A DNA stretch of 64,000 nucleotides, taken from Avena insularis. Lineage: Eukaryota; Streptophyta; Magnoliopsida; Poales; Poaceae. Positions within the stretch are counted from its first letter, which is position 1. Every line of letters begins with the position of its first letter. The position numbers and the translations under genes were made by a program. The stretch is taken from the NCBI GenBank assembly GCA_023614405.1, contig CM042694.1, positions 476,257,392-476,321,391 of the forward strand. The letters run 5' to 3'. Below, piece by piece: positions 15,641 to 30,600 of this stretch. A model generated the notes under the pieces. The model was given only the letters and a program-made list of their open reading frames with translations, did no database searches and had not been told where the DNA came from.

Positions 15641-16199
15641 CTAGAGTCATTGCATGTCTCTTCTTTTCATGAACCACAAACGGTGTTATAGCATGTATGT
15701 TCCTCTAAACAAACCACATAAGGATCCACCAGTGTCATTGCATGTCTGTTCGTTTCATGAACCACACCTAGTGTCATTGCATGTGTGTTCTTCTAAATAA
15801 ACCACATAAGTCATTGCATGTCTGTTCTTTTCATGAACCACAGCCGGTGTCATTGCATGTGTGTTCCTCTAGACAGACCACATAAGGATCCACCGGTGTC
15901 ACTACATGTCTGTTCTTTTAATGAACCACATAAGGATCCACCAGTGTCATTGGATCTTTGTTCTTCTCATGAACCACACATCGATCCACCGGTGTCATTA
16001 TAGGTCCGTTCCTCTAAACAAACCACATAAGGATCCACCAGTGTCATTGCATGTCTGTTCTTTTCATGAACCTCACCCGGTGTCATTGCATGTTTGTTCT
16101 TCTAAACAAACCACATAAGGATCCACCAGTGTCATTGCATGTCTGTTCTTTTCATGAACCACACCCAGTGTCATTGCATGTGTGTTCTTTTCATGAACC

Positions 16200-19100
16200 A
16201 TAGCTAGAGTCATTGCATGTCTGTTCTTTTCATGAACCACACATGGATCCACCAGTGTCATTGCATGTGTGTTCTTTTCATGAACCACACCCAGTGTCAT
16301 TTCATGTCAGTTCTTTTCATGAACCACATAAGGATCCACCAGTGTCATTGCATGTCAGTTCTTTTCATAAACCACATCAGGATCCACCAGTGTCATTGCA
16401 TGTCTGTTCTTTTCATCAACCACACCCAGTGTCATTGCATGTGTGTTCCTCAAGAAAAACCACATAAGGATCCACGGGTGTCACTGCATGTCTGTTCTTT
16501 TCATGAACCACAACTAGAGTCCACCAGTGTCATTGGATGTGTGTTCTTCTCATGAACCACACATGGATCCACCCGTGTCATAGCATGTTTGTTCCTCTAA
16601 ACAAACCACATAAGGATCCACCAGTGTCATTGCATGTCTGTTCTTTTCATGAACCACACCCAATGTCATTGCATGTGTGTTCTTCTAAATAAACCACATA
16701 AGGATCCACCAGTGTCATTGCATGTCTGTTCTTTTAATGAACCACACCCAGTGTCATTGCATGTGTGTTCTTTTCATGAACCACAGCTATAGTCATTGCA
16801 TGTATGTTGTTTTCATGAACCACACCCAGTGTCATTGCATGTCTATTCTTTTCATGAACCACACCCAGTGTCACTGCATGTCAGTTCTTTTCATGAACCA
16901 CATAAGGATCCACCAGTGTCATTGCATGTGTGTTTTTGTAAACAAACCACATAAGGATCGACCAGTGTCATTGCATGTATGTTCCTCTAAACAAACCACA
17001 TAAGGATCCACCAGTGTCATTGCATGTATGTTCGTTTCATGAACCACACGCAGTGTCATTGCATGTGTGTTCTTCTAAACAAACCACATAACGATCCACC
17101 AGTGTCATTGCATATCCGTTCTTTTCATGAACCACACCCAGTGTCATTGCATGTGTGTATTTTTCATGAACCACAGCCAGAGTCATTGCATGTCTGTTCT
17201 TTTCATGAACCACACCCAGTGTCATTGCATGTCTGTTCTTTTCATAAACCACACCCCGTGTCACTGCATGTCAGTTCTTTTCATGAACCACATAAGGATC
17301 CACCAGTGTCATTGCATGTGTGGTCTTCTAAACAAACCACATAAGGATACACCAGTCTCATTGCATGTATGTTCCTCTAAACAAACCACATAAGGATCCA
17401 CCAGTGTCATTGCATGTCTGTTCTTTTCATAAACCACACCCAGTGTCATTGCATGTGTGTTCTTCTAAACAAACCACATAAGATGCACGCGTGTCATTGC
17501 ATGTCCGTTCTTTTCATGAACCACATAAGGATCCACCAGAGTCATTGCATGTCTGTTATTTTCATGAACCATACCCAGCGTCATTGCATGTGTGTTCTTT
17601 TCAGGAACCACAGCTAGAGTCATTGCATGTATGTTCTTTTCATGAACCACACCTAGTGTCATTGCATGTCTATTCTTTTCATGAACCACACCAATTGTCA
17701 CTGCATGTGTGTTCTTTTCATGAACCACATAAGGATCTAACAGTGTCATTGGATGTGTGTTCTTCTCATGAACCACACATCGATCCACCAGTGTCATTGC
17801 AAGTTTGTTCTTCTAAACAAACCACATAAGGATCCACCAGTGTCATTGCATGTCTGTTCTTTTCATGAACCACACCCATTCTCATTGCATGTGTGTTCTT
17901 TTCATGAACCATAGCTAGAGTCATTGCATGTCTGTTCTTTTCATGAACCACACATGGATCCACCGGTGTCATTGCATGTGTGTTCTTTTCATGAACCACA
18001 CCCAGTGTCATTGCATGTCAGTTCTTTTCATGAACCACATAAGGATCCACCAGTGTCATTGCATGTCAGTTCTTTTCATGAACCACATAAGGATCCACCA
18101 GTGTCATTGCATGTCAGTTCTTTTCATGAACCACATAAGGATCCACCAGTGTCATTGCATGTCTGTTCTTTTCATGAACCACACCTAGTGTCATTGCATG
18201 TGTGTTCCTCTATACAAACCACATAAGGATCCACCGGTGTCACTGCATGTCTGTTCTTTTCATGAACCACAGCTAGAGTCCACCAGTGTCATTGGATGTG
18301 TGTTCTTTTCATGAACCACACCCAGTGTCATTTCATGTCAGTTCTTTTCATGAACCACATAAGGATCCACCAGTGTCATTGCATGTCAGTTATTTTCATA
18401 AACCACATCAGGATCCACCAGTGTCATTGCATGTCTGTTCTTTTCATCAACCACACCCAGTGTCATTGCATGTGTGTTCCTCAAGAAAAACCACATAAGG
18501 ATCCACGGGTGTCACTGCATGTCTGTTCTTTTCATGAACCACAACTAGAGTCCACCAGTGTCATTGGATGTGTGTCCTTCTCATGAACCACACCCAGTGT
18601 CATTGCATGTCAGTTCTTTTCATGAACCACATAAGGATCCACTAGTGTCATTGGATGTGTGTTCTTCTCATGAACCACACATGGATCCACCCGTGTCATA
18701 GCATGTCTGTTCCTCTAAACAAACCACATAAGGATCCACCAGTGTCATTGCATGTTTGTTCTTTTCATGAACCACACCCAGTGTCATTGCATGTGTGTTC
18801 TTCTAAATAAACCACATAAGGATCCACCAGTGTCATTGCATGTCTGTTCTTTTAATGAACCACACCCAGTGTCATTGCATGTCTATTCTTTTCATGAACC
18901 ACACCCAGTGTCACTGCATGTCAGTTCTTTTCATGAACCACATAAGGATCCACCAGTGTCATTGCATGTGTGTTTTTCTAAACAAACCACATAAGGATCC
19001 ACCAGTGTCATTGCATGTATGTTCCTCTAAACAAACCACATAAGGATCCACCAATGTCATTGCATGTATGTTCGTTTCATGAACCACACGCAGTGGCATT

Positions 19101-20300
19101 GCATGTGTGTTCTTCTAAACAAACCACATAATGATCCACCAGTGTCATTGCATGTCCGTTCTTTTCATGAACCACACCCAGTGTCATTGCATGTGTGTAT
19201 TTTTCATGAACCACAGCCAGAGTCATTGCATGTCTGTTCTTTTCATGAACCACACCCAGTGTCATTGCATGTCTGTTCTTTTCATGACCACACCCCGTGT
19301 CACTACATGTCAGTTCTTTTCATGAACCACATAAGGATCCACCAGTGTCATTGCATGTGTGGTCTTCTAAACAAACCACATAAGGATCCACCGGTCTCAT
19401 TGCATGTATGTTCCTCTAAACAAATCACATAAGGATCCACCAGTGTCATTGCATGTCTGTTCTTTTCATGAACCACACCCAGTGTCATTGCATGTGTGTT
19501 TTTCTAAACAAACCACATAAGATGCACGCGTGTCATTGCATGTCCGTTCTTTTCATGAACCACATAAGGATCCACCAGTGTCATTGCATGTCTGTTCTTT
19601 TCATGAACCATACCCAGCGTCATTGCATGTTTGTTCTTTTCAGGAACCACAGCTAGAGTCATTGCATGTATGTTCTTTTCATGAACCACACCCAGTGTCA
19701 TTTCATGTCTATTCTTTTCATGAACCACACCAATTGTCACTGCATGTGTGTTCTTTTCATGAACCACATAAGGATCTAACAGTGTCATTGGATGTGTGTT
19801 CTTCTCATGAACCACACATCGATCCACCAGTGTCATTGCATGTCTGTTCTTCTAAACAAACCACATAAGGATCCACCAGTGTCATTGCATGTCTGTTCTT
19901 TTCATGAACCACACCCAGTCTCATTGCATGTGTGTTCTTTTCATGAACCATAGCTAGAGTCATTGCATGTCTGTTCTTTTCATGAACCACACATGGATCC
20001 ACCGGTGTCATTGCATGTGTGTTCTTTTCATGAACCACACCCAGTGTCATTGCATGTTAGTTCTTTTCATGAACCACATAAGGATCCACCAGTGTCATTG
20101 CATGTCAGTTCTTTTCATGAACCACATAAGGATCCACCAGTGTCATTGCATGTCAGTTCTTTTCATGAACCACATAAGGATCCACCAGTGTCATTGCATG
20201 TCTGTTCTTTTCATGAACCACACCTAGTGTCATTGCATGTGTGTTCCTCTAGACAAACCACATAAGGATCCACCGGTGTCACTGCATGTCTGTTCTTTTC
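16200..20300. repeat. Higher-order repeat, period about 2.04 kb (two copies)
   Basis: Variants at 16,722-18,230 recur 2,030-2,040 bp downstream. They include the TATTTTTCATGAACC monomer (17,158 and 19,198), the AGATGCACGCGTGTC marker monomer (17,482 and 19,521), the TTCAGGAACCACAGC monomer (17,601 and 19,640) and a run of three consecutive 48-bp CAGTTCTTTTCATGAACC monomers near 18,018 and 20,057. The AGATGCACGCGTG to TTCAGGAACC block recurs again near 24.15 kb, 4,632 bp further on. Confidence 0.87.
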
Positions 20301-23300
20301 ATGAACCACAGCTAGAGTCCACCAGTGTCATTGGATGTGTGTTCTTCTCATGAACCACACCCAGTGTCATTGCATGTCAGTTCTTTTCATGAACCACATA
20401 AGGATCCACCAGTGTCATTGGATGTGTGTTCTTCTCATGAACCACACATGGATCCACCGGTGTCATAGCATGTTTGTTCCTCTAAACAAACCACATAAGG
20501 ATCCACCATTGTCATTGCATGTCTATTCTTTTCATGAACCACACCCAGTGTCATTGCATGTGTGTTCTTCTAAAAAAACCACATAAGGATCCACCAGTGT
20601 CATTGCATGTCTATTCTTTTTATGAACCACACCTAGTGTCATTGCATGTGTGTTCTTTTCATGAACCACAGCTACAGTCATTGCATGTCTGTTCTTTTCA
20701 TGAACCACACCTAGTGTCATTGCATGTATGTTCTTTTCATGAGGCACACCTAGTGTCACTACATGTCAACTCCACCAGTGTCACTGCATGTGTGTTCTTC
20801 TAAACAAACCACATAAGGATCCACCGGTGTCATTGCGTGTGTGTTCCTCTAAACAAACCACATAAGGATCCACCAGTGTCATTGCATGTCTATTCTTTTC
20901 ATGAACCACACCCAGTGTCATTGCATGTGTATTCTTCTAAACAAACCACATAAGGATCCACTAGTGTCATTGCATGTCTGTTCTTTTCATGAACCACACC
21001 CAGTGTCATTGCATGTGTGTTCTTTTCATGAACCAGAGCTAGAGTCATTGGATGTTTGTTCTTTTCATGAACCACACCCAGTGTCATTGCATGTCTGTTC
21101 TTTTCATGACCCACACCTAGTGTCATTGCATGTATGTTCTTTTTATGAGCCACACCTAGTGTCACTACATGTCAACTCTTTTCATGAACCACATAAGGAT
21201 CCACCAGTGTCACTACATGTGTGTTCTTCTAAACAAACCACATAAGGATCCACCGGTGTCATTGCGTGTGTGTTCCTCTAAACAAACCACATAAGGATCC
21301 ACCAGTGTCATTGCATGTCTATTCTTTTCATGAACCACACCCAGTGTCATTGCATGTGTATTCTTCTAAACAAACCACATAAGGATCCACTAGTGTCATT
21401 GGATGTTTGTTCTTTTCATGAACCACACCCAGTGTCATTGCATGTCTGTTCTTTTCATGAACCACACCTAGTGTCACTGCATGTGTGTTCTTTTCATGAA
21501 CCACATAAGGATCTACCAGTGTCATTGGATGTGTGTTCTTCTCATGAACCAAACGTGGATCCACCGGTGTCATTGCATGTTTGTTCTTCTAAACAAACCA
21601 CATAAGGATCCACCAGTGTCATTGCATGTCTGTTCTTTTCATGAACCACACCTAGTGTCATTGAATGTGTGTTCTTTTCATGAACCACAGCTAGAGTCAT
21701 TGCATGTCTGTTCTTTTCATGAACCACACATGGATCCACCGGTGTCATTGCATGTCTGTTCTTTTTATGAACCACACCCAGTGTCATTGCATGTCAGTTC
21801 TTTTCATGAACCATATAAGGATCCACCAGTGTCATTGCATGTCAGTTGTTTTCATGAACCACATAAGGATCCACCAGTGTCATTGCATGTCTGTTCTTTT
21901 CATGAACCACACCCAGTGTCATTGCATGTGTGTTCCTCTATACAAACCACATAAGGATCCACCGGTGTCACTGCATGTCTATTCTTTTCATGAACCACAA
22001 CTAAAGTCCACCAGTGTCATTGGATGTGTGTTCTTCTCATGAACCACACCTAGTGTCATTGCATGTCAGTTCTTTTCATGAACCACATAAGGATCCACTA
22101 GTGTCATTGGATGTGTGTTCTTCTCATGAACCACACATGGATCCATCGGTGTCATAGCATACATGCTCCTCTAAACAAACCACATAAGGATCCACGAGTG
22201 TCATTGCATGTCTGTTATTTTCATGAACCACACCCAGTGTCATTGCATGTGTGTTCTTCTAAATAAACCACATAAGGATCCACTAGTGTCATTGCATGTC
22301 TGTTCTTTTCATGAACCACACCCAGTGTCATTGCATGTGTGTTCTTTTCATGAACCACAGCTATAGTCATTGCATGTCTGTTATTTTAATGAACCACACC
22401 CAGTGTCATTGCATGTCTATTCTTTTCATGAACCACACCCAGTGTCACTGCATGTCAGTTCTTTTCATGAACCACATAAGGACCCACCAGTGTCATTGTA
22501 TGTGTGTTTTTCTAAACAAACCACATAAGGATTCACCGGTGTCATTGCATACATGTTCCTCTAAACAAACCATATAACGATCCACCAGTGTCATTGCATG
22601 TCTGTTCTTTTCATGAACCACACCCAGTGTCATTGCATGTGTGTTCTTCTAAACAAACGACATAAGGATCTACCAGTGTCATTGCATGTGTGTTCTTTTC
22701 ATGAACCACATAAGGATCCACCAGTGTCATTGCATGTATGTTCTTTTCATGAACCACACCCAGTGTCATTGCATGTGTGTTCTTTTCATGAACCATAGCT
22801 AGAGTCATTGCATGTCTGTTCTTTTCATGAACCACACCCAGTGTCATTGCATGTCTGTTCTTTTCATGAACCACACCCAGTGTCATTGCATGTGTGTTCT
22901 TTTCATGAACCATAGCTAGAGTCATTGCATGTCTGTTATTTTCATGAACCACACCCAGTGTCATTGCATGTATGTTCATTTCATGAACCACACCCAGTGT
23001 CACTGCATGTCAGTTCTTTTCATGAACCACATAACGTTCTACCAGTGTCATTGGATATGTGTTCTTCTCATGAACAACACGTGGATCCATCGGTTTTATT
23101 GCATGTCTGTTCTTCTAAACAAACCACATAAGGATCCACCAGTGTTATTGCATGTCTGTTCTTTTCATGAACCACACCCAGTGTCATTGCATGTGTGTTC
23201 TTTTCATTAACCACAGATACAGTCATTGCATGTCTGTTACTTCCATAAACCACACATGGATCCACCGGTGTCATTGCATGTTTGTTCTTTTCATGAACCA

Positions 23301-24689
23301 CACCCAGTGTCATTGCATGTCAGTTCTTTTCATGAACCACATAAGGATCCACCAGTGTCATTGCATGTCTGTTCTTCTCACAAACCACATATGGATCCAC
23401 TAGTGTCATTGCATGTCTGTTCTTTTCATGAACCACAGCTAGAGTCCACCAGTGTCATTGGATGTGTGTTCTTCTCATGAACCACACATGGATCCACCAG
23501 TGTCATTGCATGTCTGTTCTTTTCATGAATCACAGCTGGAGTCATTGCATGTATGTTACTTCCATAAACCACATAAGGATCCACCAGTGTCATTGCATGT
23601 GTGTTTTTCTAAACAAACCACATAAGGATCCACCAGTGTCATTGCATGTATGTTCCTCTAAACAAACCACATAAGGATCCACCAGTGTCATTGCATGTAT
23701 GTTCATTTCATGAACCACACCTAGTTTTATTGCATGTGTGTTCTTCTAAACAAACCACATAACGATCCACCAGTGTCATTGCATGTCCGTTCTTTTCATG
23801 AACCACACCCAGTGTCATTGCATCTGTGTATTTTTCATGAACCACAGCCAGAGTCATTGCATGTATGTTCTTTTCATGAACCACACCCAGTGTCATTGCA
23901 GGTCTGTTCTTTTCATGAACCACACCCCGTGTCACTGCATGTCAGTTCTTTTCATGAACCACATAATGATCCACCAGTGTCATTGCATGTGTGGTCTTCT
24001 AAACAAACCATATAAGGATCCACCGGTCTCATTGCATGTCTATTCCTCTAAACAAACCACATAAGGATCCACCAGTGTCATTACATGTCTGTTCTTTTCA
24101 TGAACCACACCCAGTGTCATTGCATGTGTGTTCTTCTAAACAAACCACATAAGATGCACACGTGTCATTGCATGTCCGTTCTTTTCATGAACCACATAAG
24201 GATCCACCAGTGTCATTGCATGTCTGTTCTTTTCATGAACCATACCCAGCGTCATTGCATGTGTGTTCTTTTCAGGAACCACAGCTAGAGTCATTGCATG
24301 TATGTTCTTTTCATGAACCACACCCAGTGTCATTGCATGTCTATTCTTTTCATGAACCACACCAATTGTCACTGCATGTGTGTTCTTTTCATGAACCACA
24401 TAAGGATCTAACAGTGTCATTGGATGTGTGTTCTTCTCATGAACCACACATGGATCCACCAGTGTCATTGCATGTCTGTTCTTCTAAACAAACCACATAA
24501 GGATCCACCAGTGTCATTGCATATACATTTCTTTTCATGAACCACACCCAGTCTCATTGCATGTGTGTTCTTTTCATGAACCATAGCTAGAGTCATTGCA
24601 TGTCTGTTCTTTTCATGAACCACACATGGATCCACCGGTGTCATTGCATGTGTGTTCTTTTCATGAACCTCACCCAGTGTCATTGCATG

Positions 24690-27410
24690 TCAGTTCTTTT
24701 CATTAACCACATAAGGATCCACCAGTGTCATTGCATGTCAGTTCTTTTCATGAACCACATAAGGATCCACCAGTGTCATTGCATGTCTATTCTTTTCATG
24801 AACCGCACCTAGTGTCATTGCATGTGTGTTCCTCTAGACAAACCACATAAGGATCCACCGGTGTCACTGCATGTCTGTTCTTTTCATGAACCACAGCTAG
24901 AGTCCACCAGTGTCATTGGATGTGTGTTCTTCTCATGAACCACACCTAGTGTCATTGCATGTCAGTTCTTTTCATGAACCACATAAGGATCCACTAGTGT
25001 CATTGGATGTGTGTTCTTCTCATGAACCACACATGGATCCACCGGTGTCATAGCATGTTTGTTCCTATAAACAAACCACATAAGGATCCACCATTGTCAT
25101 TGCATGTCTATTCTTTTCATGAACCACCCCTAGTGTCATTGCATGTGTGTTCTTCTAAACAAACCACATAAGGATCCACCAGTGTCATTGCATGTCTATT
25201 CTTTTCATGAACCACATCTAGTGTCATTGCATGTGTGTTCTTTTCATGAACCACAGCTAGAGTCATTGCATGTCTGTTCTTTTCATGAACCACACCTAGT
25301 GTCATTGCATGTATGTTCTTTTCATGAGCCACACCTAGTGTCACTACATGTCAACTCTTTTCATGAACCACATAAGGATCCACCAGTGTCACTGCATGTG
25401 TGTTCTTCGAAACAAACCACATAAGGATCCACCGGTGGCATTGCGTGTGTGTTCCTCTAAACAAACCACATAAGGATCCACCAGTGTCATTGCATGTCTA
25501 TTCTTTTCATGAACCACACCCAGTGTCATTGCATGTGTATTCTTCTAAACAAACCACATAAGGATCCACTAGTGTCATTGCATGTCTGTTCTATACATGA
25601 ACAACACCCAGTGGCAGTGCATGTGTGTTCTTTTCATGAACGAGCTAGAGTCATTGGATGTCTGTTCTTTTCATGAACCACACCCAGTGTCATTGCATGT
25701 CACTTCTTTTCATGAACCACACCTAGTGTCACTGCATGTGTGTTCTTTTCATGAACCACATAAGGATCTACCAGTGTCATTGGATGTGTGTTCTTCTCAT
25801 GAACCAAACGTGGATCCACCGGTGTAATTGCATGTTTGTTCTTCTAAACAAACCACATAAGGATCCACCAGTGTCATTGCATGTCTGTTCTTTTCATGAA
25901 CCACACCTAGTGTCATTGAATGTGTGTTCTTTTCATGAACCACAGCTAGAGTCATTGCATGTATGTTCTTTTCATGAACCACACATGGATCCACCGGTGT
26001 CATTGCATGTCTGTTCTTTTTATGAACCACACCCAGTGTCATTGCATGTCAGTTCTTTTCATTAACCACATAAGGATCCACCAGTGTCATTGCATGTCAG
26101 TTCTTTTCATGAACCACATAAGGATCCACCAGTGTCATTGCATGTCTATTCTTTTCATGAACCGCACCTAGTGTCATTGCATGTGTGTTCCTCTAGACAA
26201 ACCACATAAGGATCCACCGGTGTCACTGCATGTCTGTTCTTTTCATGAACCACAGCTAGAGTCCACCAGTGTCATTGGATGTGTGTTCTTCTCATGAACC
26301 ACACCTAGTGTCATTGCATGTCAGTTCTTTTCATGAACCACATAAGGATCCACTAGTGTCATTGGATGTGTGTTCTTCTCATGAACCACACATGGATCCA
26401 CCGGTGTCATAGCATGTTTGTTCCTATAAACAAACCACATAAGGATCCACCATTGTCATTGCATGTCTATTCTTTTCATGAACCACCCCTAGTGTCATTG
26501 CATGTGTGTTCTTCTAAACAAACCACATAAGGATCCACCAGTGTCATTGCATGTCTATTCTTTTCATGAACCACATCTAGTGTCATTGCATGTGTGTTCT
26601 TTTCATGAACCACAGCTAGAGTCATTGCATGTCTGTTCTTTTCATGAACCACACCTAGTGTCATTGCATGTATGTTCTTTTCATGAGCCACACCTAGTGT
26701 CACTACATGTCAACTCTTTTCATGAACCACATAAGGATCCACCAGTGTCACTGCATGTGTGTTCTTCGAAACAAACCACATAAGGATCCACCGGTGGCAT
26801 TGCGTGTGTGTTCCTCTAAACAAACCACATAAGGATCCACCAGTGTCATTGCATGTCTATTCTTTTCATGAACCACACCCAGTGTCATTGCATGTGTATT
26901 CTTCTAAACAAACCACATAAGGATCCACTAGTGTCATTGCATGTCTGTTCTTTTCATGAACCACACCCAGTGTCATTGCATGTGTGTTCTTTTCATGAAC
27001 CAGAGCTAGAGTCATTGGATGTCTGTTCTTTTCATGAACCACACCCAGTGTCATTGCATGTCTGTTCTTTTCATGAACCACACCTAGTGTCACTGCATGT
27101 GTGTTCTTTTCATGAACCACATAAGGATCTACCAGTGTCATTGGATGTGTGTTCTTCTCATGAACCAAACGTGGATCCACCGGTGTAATTGCATGTTTGT
27201 TCTTCTAAACAAACCACATAAGGATCCACCAGTGTCATTGCATGTCTGTTCTTTTCATGAACCACACCTAGTGTCATTGAATGTGTGTTCTTTTCATGAA
27301 CCACAGCTAGAGTCATTGCATGTATGTTCTTTTCATGAACCACACATGGATCCACCGGTGTCATTGCATGTCTGTTCTTTTTATGAACCACACCCAGTGT
27401 CATTGCATGT
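24690..27410. repeat. Tandem duplication of a 1.36-kb satellite block
   Basis: The two halves repeat with a period of 1,359-1,361 bp and are nearly identical for most of their length. Both carry the CATTAACCACATAAGG or matching 48-bp opening, the GAACCACCCCTAGTG monomer (25,111 and 26,470), TTCGAAACAAACC (25,405 and 26,764) and the CGGTGTAATTGC variant. The first copy is locally degraded at about 25,585-25,650, where the second has regular monomers. This close similarity suggests a recent duplication. Confidence 0.88.
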
Positions 27411-27608
27411 CAGTTCTTTTCATGAACCACATAAGGATCCACCAGTGTCATTGCATGTCAGTTCTTTTCATGAACCACATAAGGATCCACCAGTGTCATT
27501 GCATGTCTGTTCTTTTCATGAACCACACCCAGTGTCATTGCATGTGTGTTCCTCTATACAAACCGCATAAGGATCCACCGGTGTCACTGCATGTCTGTTC
27601 TTTTCATG

Positions 27609-30600
27609 AACCACAACTAGAGTCCACCGGTGTCATTGGATGTGTGTTCTTCTCATGAACCACACCCAGTGTCATGGCATGTCAGTTCTTTTCATGAACC
27701 ACATAAGGATCCACTAGTGTCATTGGATGTGTGTTCTTCTCATGAACCACACATGGATCCACCGGTGTCATAGCATGTATGTTCCTCTAAACAAACCACA
27801 TAAGGATCCACGAGTGTCATTGCATGTCTGTTCTTTTCATGAACCACACCCAGTGTCATTGCATGTGTGTTCTTCTAAATAAACCACATAAGGATCCACT
27901 AGTGTCATTGCATGTCTGTTCTTTTCATGAACCACACCCAGTGTCATTGCATGTGTGTTCTTTTCATGAACCACAGCTATAGTCATTGCATGTCTGTTGT
28001 TTTCATGAACCACACCCAGTGTCATTGCATGTCTATTCTTTTCATGAACCACACCCAGTGTCACTGCATGTCAGTTCTTTTCATGAACCACATAAGGATC
28101 CACCAGTGTCATTGTATGTGTGTTTTTCTAAACAAACCACATAAGGATCCACCGGTGTCATTGCATGTATGTTCCTCTAAACAAACCACATAACGATCCA
28201 CCAGTGTCATTGCATGTCTGTTCTTTTCATGAACCACACCCAGTGTCATTGCATGTGTGTTCTTCTAAACAAACGACATAAGGATCTACCAGTGTCATTG
28301 CATGTGTGTTCTTTTCATGAACCACATAAGGATCCACCAGTGTCATTGCATGTATGTTCTTTTCATGAACCACACCCAGTGTCATTGCATGTGTGTTCTT
28401 TTCATGAACCATAGCTAGAGTCATTGCATGTCTGTTCTTTTCATGAACCACACCCAGTGTCATTGCATGTCTATTCTTTTCATGAACCACACCCAGTGTC
28501 ATTGCATGTGTGTTCTTTTCATGAACCATAGCTAGAGTCATTGCATGTCTGTTCTTTTCATGAACCACACCCACTGTCATTGCATGTCTATTCTTTTCAT
28601 GAACCACACCCAGTGTCACTGCATGTCAGTTCTTTTCATGAACCACATAACGTTCTACCAGTGTCATTGGATGTGTGTTCTTCTCATGAACAACACGTGG
28701 ATCCACCGGTTTCATTGCATGTCTGTTCTTCTAAACAAACCACATAAGGATCCACCAGTGTTATTGCATGTCTCCTCTTGTCATGAACCACACCCAGTGT
28801 CATTGCATGTGTGTTCTTTTCATTAACCACAGATAGAGTCATTGCATGTCTGTTACTTCCATAAACCACAGATGGATCCACCGGTGTCATTGCATGTTTG
28901 TTCTTTTCATGAACCACACCCAGTGCCATTGCATGTTAGTTCTTTTCATGAACCACATAAGGATCCACCAGTGTCATTGCATGTCTGTTCTTCTCACAAA
29001 CCACATATGGATCCACCAGTGTCATTGCATGTCTGTTCTTTTCATGAACCATAGCTAGAGTCCACCAGTGTCATTGGATGTGTGTTCTTCTCATGAACCA
29101 CACATGGATCCACCAGTGTCATTGCATGTCTGTTCTTTTCATGAATCACAGATGGAGTCATTGCATGTATGTTACTTCCATAAACCACATATGGATCCAC
29201 CAGTGTCATAGCATGTCTGTTCCTCTAAACAAACCACATAAGGATCCACCAGTGTCATTGCATGTCTGTTCTTTTCATGAACCACACCCAGTGTCATTGC
29301 ATGTTTGTTCTTCTAAATAAACCACATAAGGATCCACCAGTGTCATTGCATGTCTGTTCTTTTAATGAACCACACCCAGTGTCATTGCATGTGTGTTCTT
29401 TTCATGAACCACAGCTATAGTCATTGCATGTCTGTTGTTTTCATGAACCACACCCAGTGTCATTGCATGTCTATTCTTTTCATGAACCACACCCAGTGTC
29501 ATTGCATGTCAGTTCTTTTCATGAACCACATAAGGATCCACCAGTGTCATTGCATGTGTGTTTTTCTAAACAAACAACATAAGGATCCACCAGTGTCATT
29601 GCATGTATGTTCCTCTAAACAAACCACATAAGGATCCACCAGTGTCATTGCATGTATGTTCGTTTCATGAACCACACCCAGTGTCATTGCATGTGTGTTC
29701 TTCTAAACAAACCACATAACGATCCACCAATGTCATTGCATGTCCGTTCTTTTCATGAACCACACCCAGTGTCATTGCATGTGTGTATTTTTCATGAACC
29801 ACAGCCAGAGTCATTGCATGTATGTTCTTTTCATGAACCACACCCAGTGTCATTGTAGGTCTGTTCTTTTCATGAACCACACCCCGTGTCACTGCATGTC
29901 AGTTCTTTTCATGAACGACATAAGGATCCACCAGTGTCTTTGCATGTGTGGTCTTCTAAACAAACCACATAAGGATCCACCGGTCTCATTGCATGTTTGT
30001 TCCTCTAAACAAACCACATAAGGATCCACCAGTGTCATTGCATGTCTGTTCTTTTCATGAACCACACCCAGTGTCATTGCATGTGTGTTCTTCTAAACAA
30101 ACGACATAAGGATCTACCAGTGTCATTGCATGTGTGTTCTTTTCATGAACCACATAAGAATCCACCAGTGTCATTGCATGTATGTTCTTTTCATGAACCA
30201 CACCCAGTGTCATTGCATGTGTGTTCTTTTCATGAACCAGAGCTAGAGTCATTGGATGTCTGTTCTTTTCATGAACCACACCCAGTGTCATTGCATGTCT
30301 GTTCTTTTCATGAACCACACCTAGTGTCACTGCATGTGTGTTCTTTTCATGAACCACATAAGGATCTACCAGTGTCATTGGATGTGTGTTCTTCTCATGA
30401 ACCAACGTGGATCCACCGGTGTCATTGCATGTTTGTTCTTCTAAACAAACCACATAAGGATCCACCAGTGTCATTGCATGTCTGTTCTTTTCATGAACCA
30501 CACCTAGTGTCATTGAATGTGTGTTCTTTTCATGAACCACAGCTAGAGTCATTGCATGTATGTTCTTTTCATGAACCACATGGATCCACCGTGTCATTGC

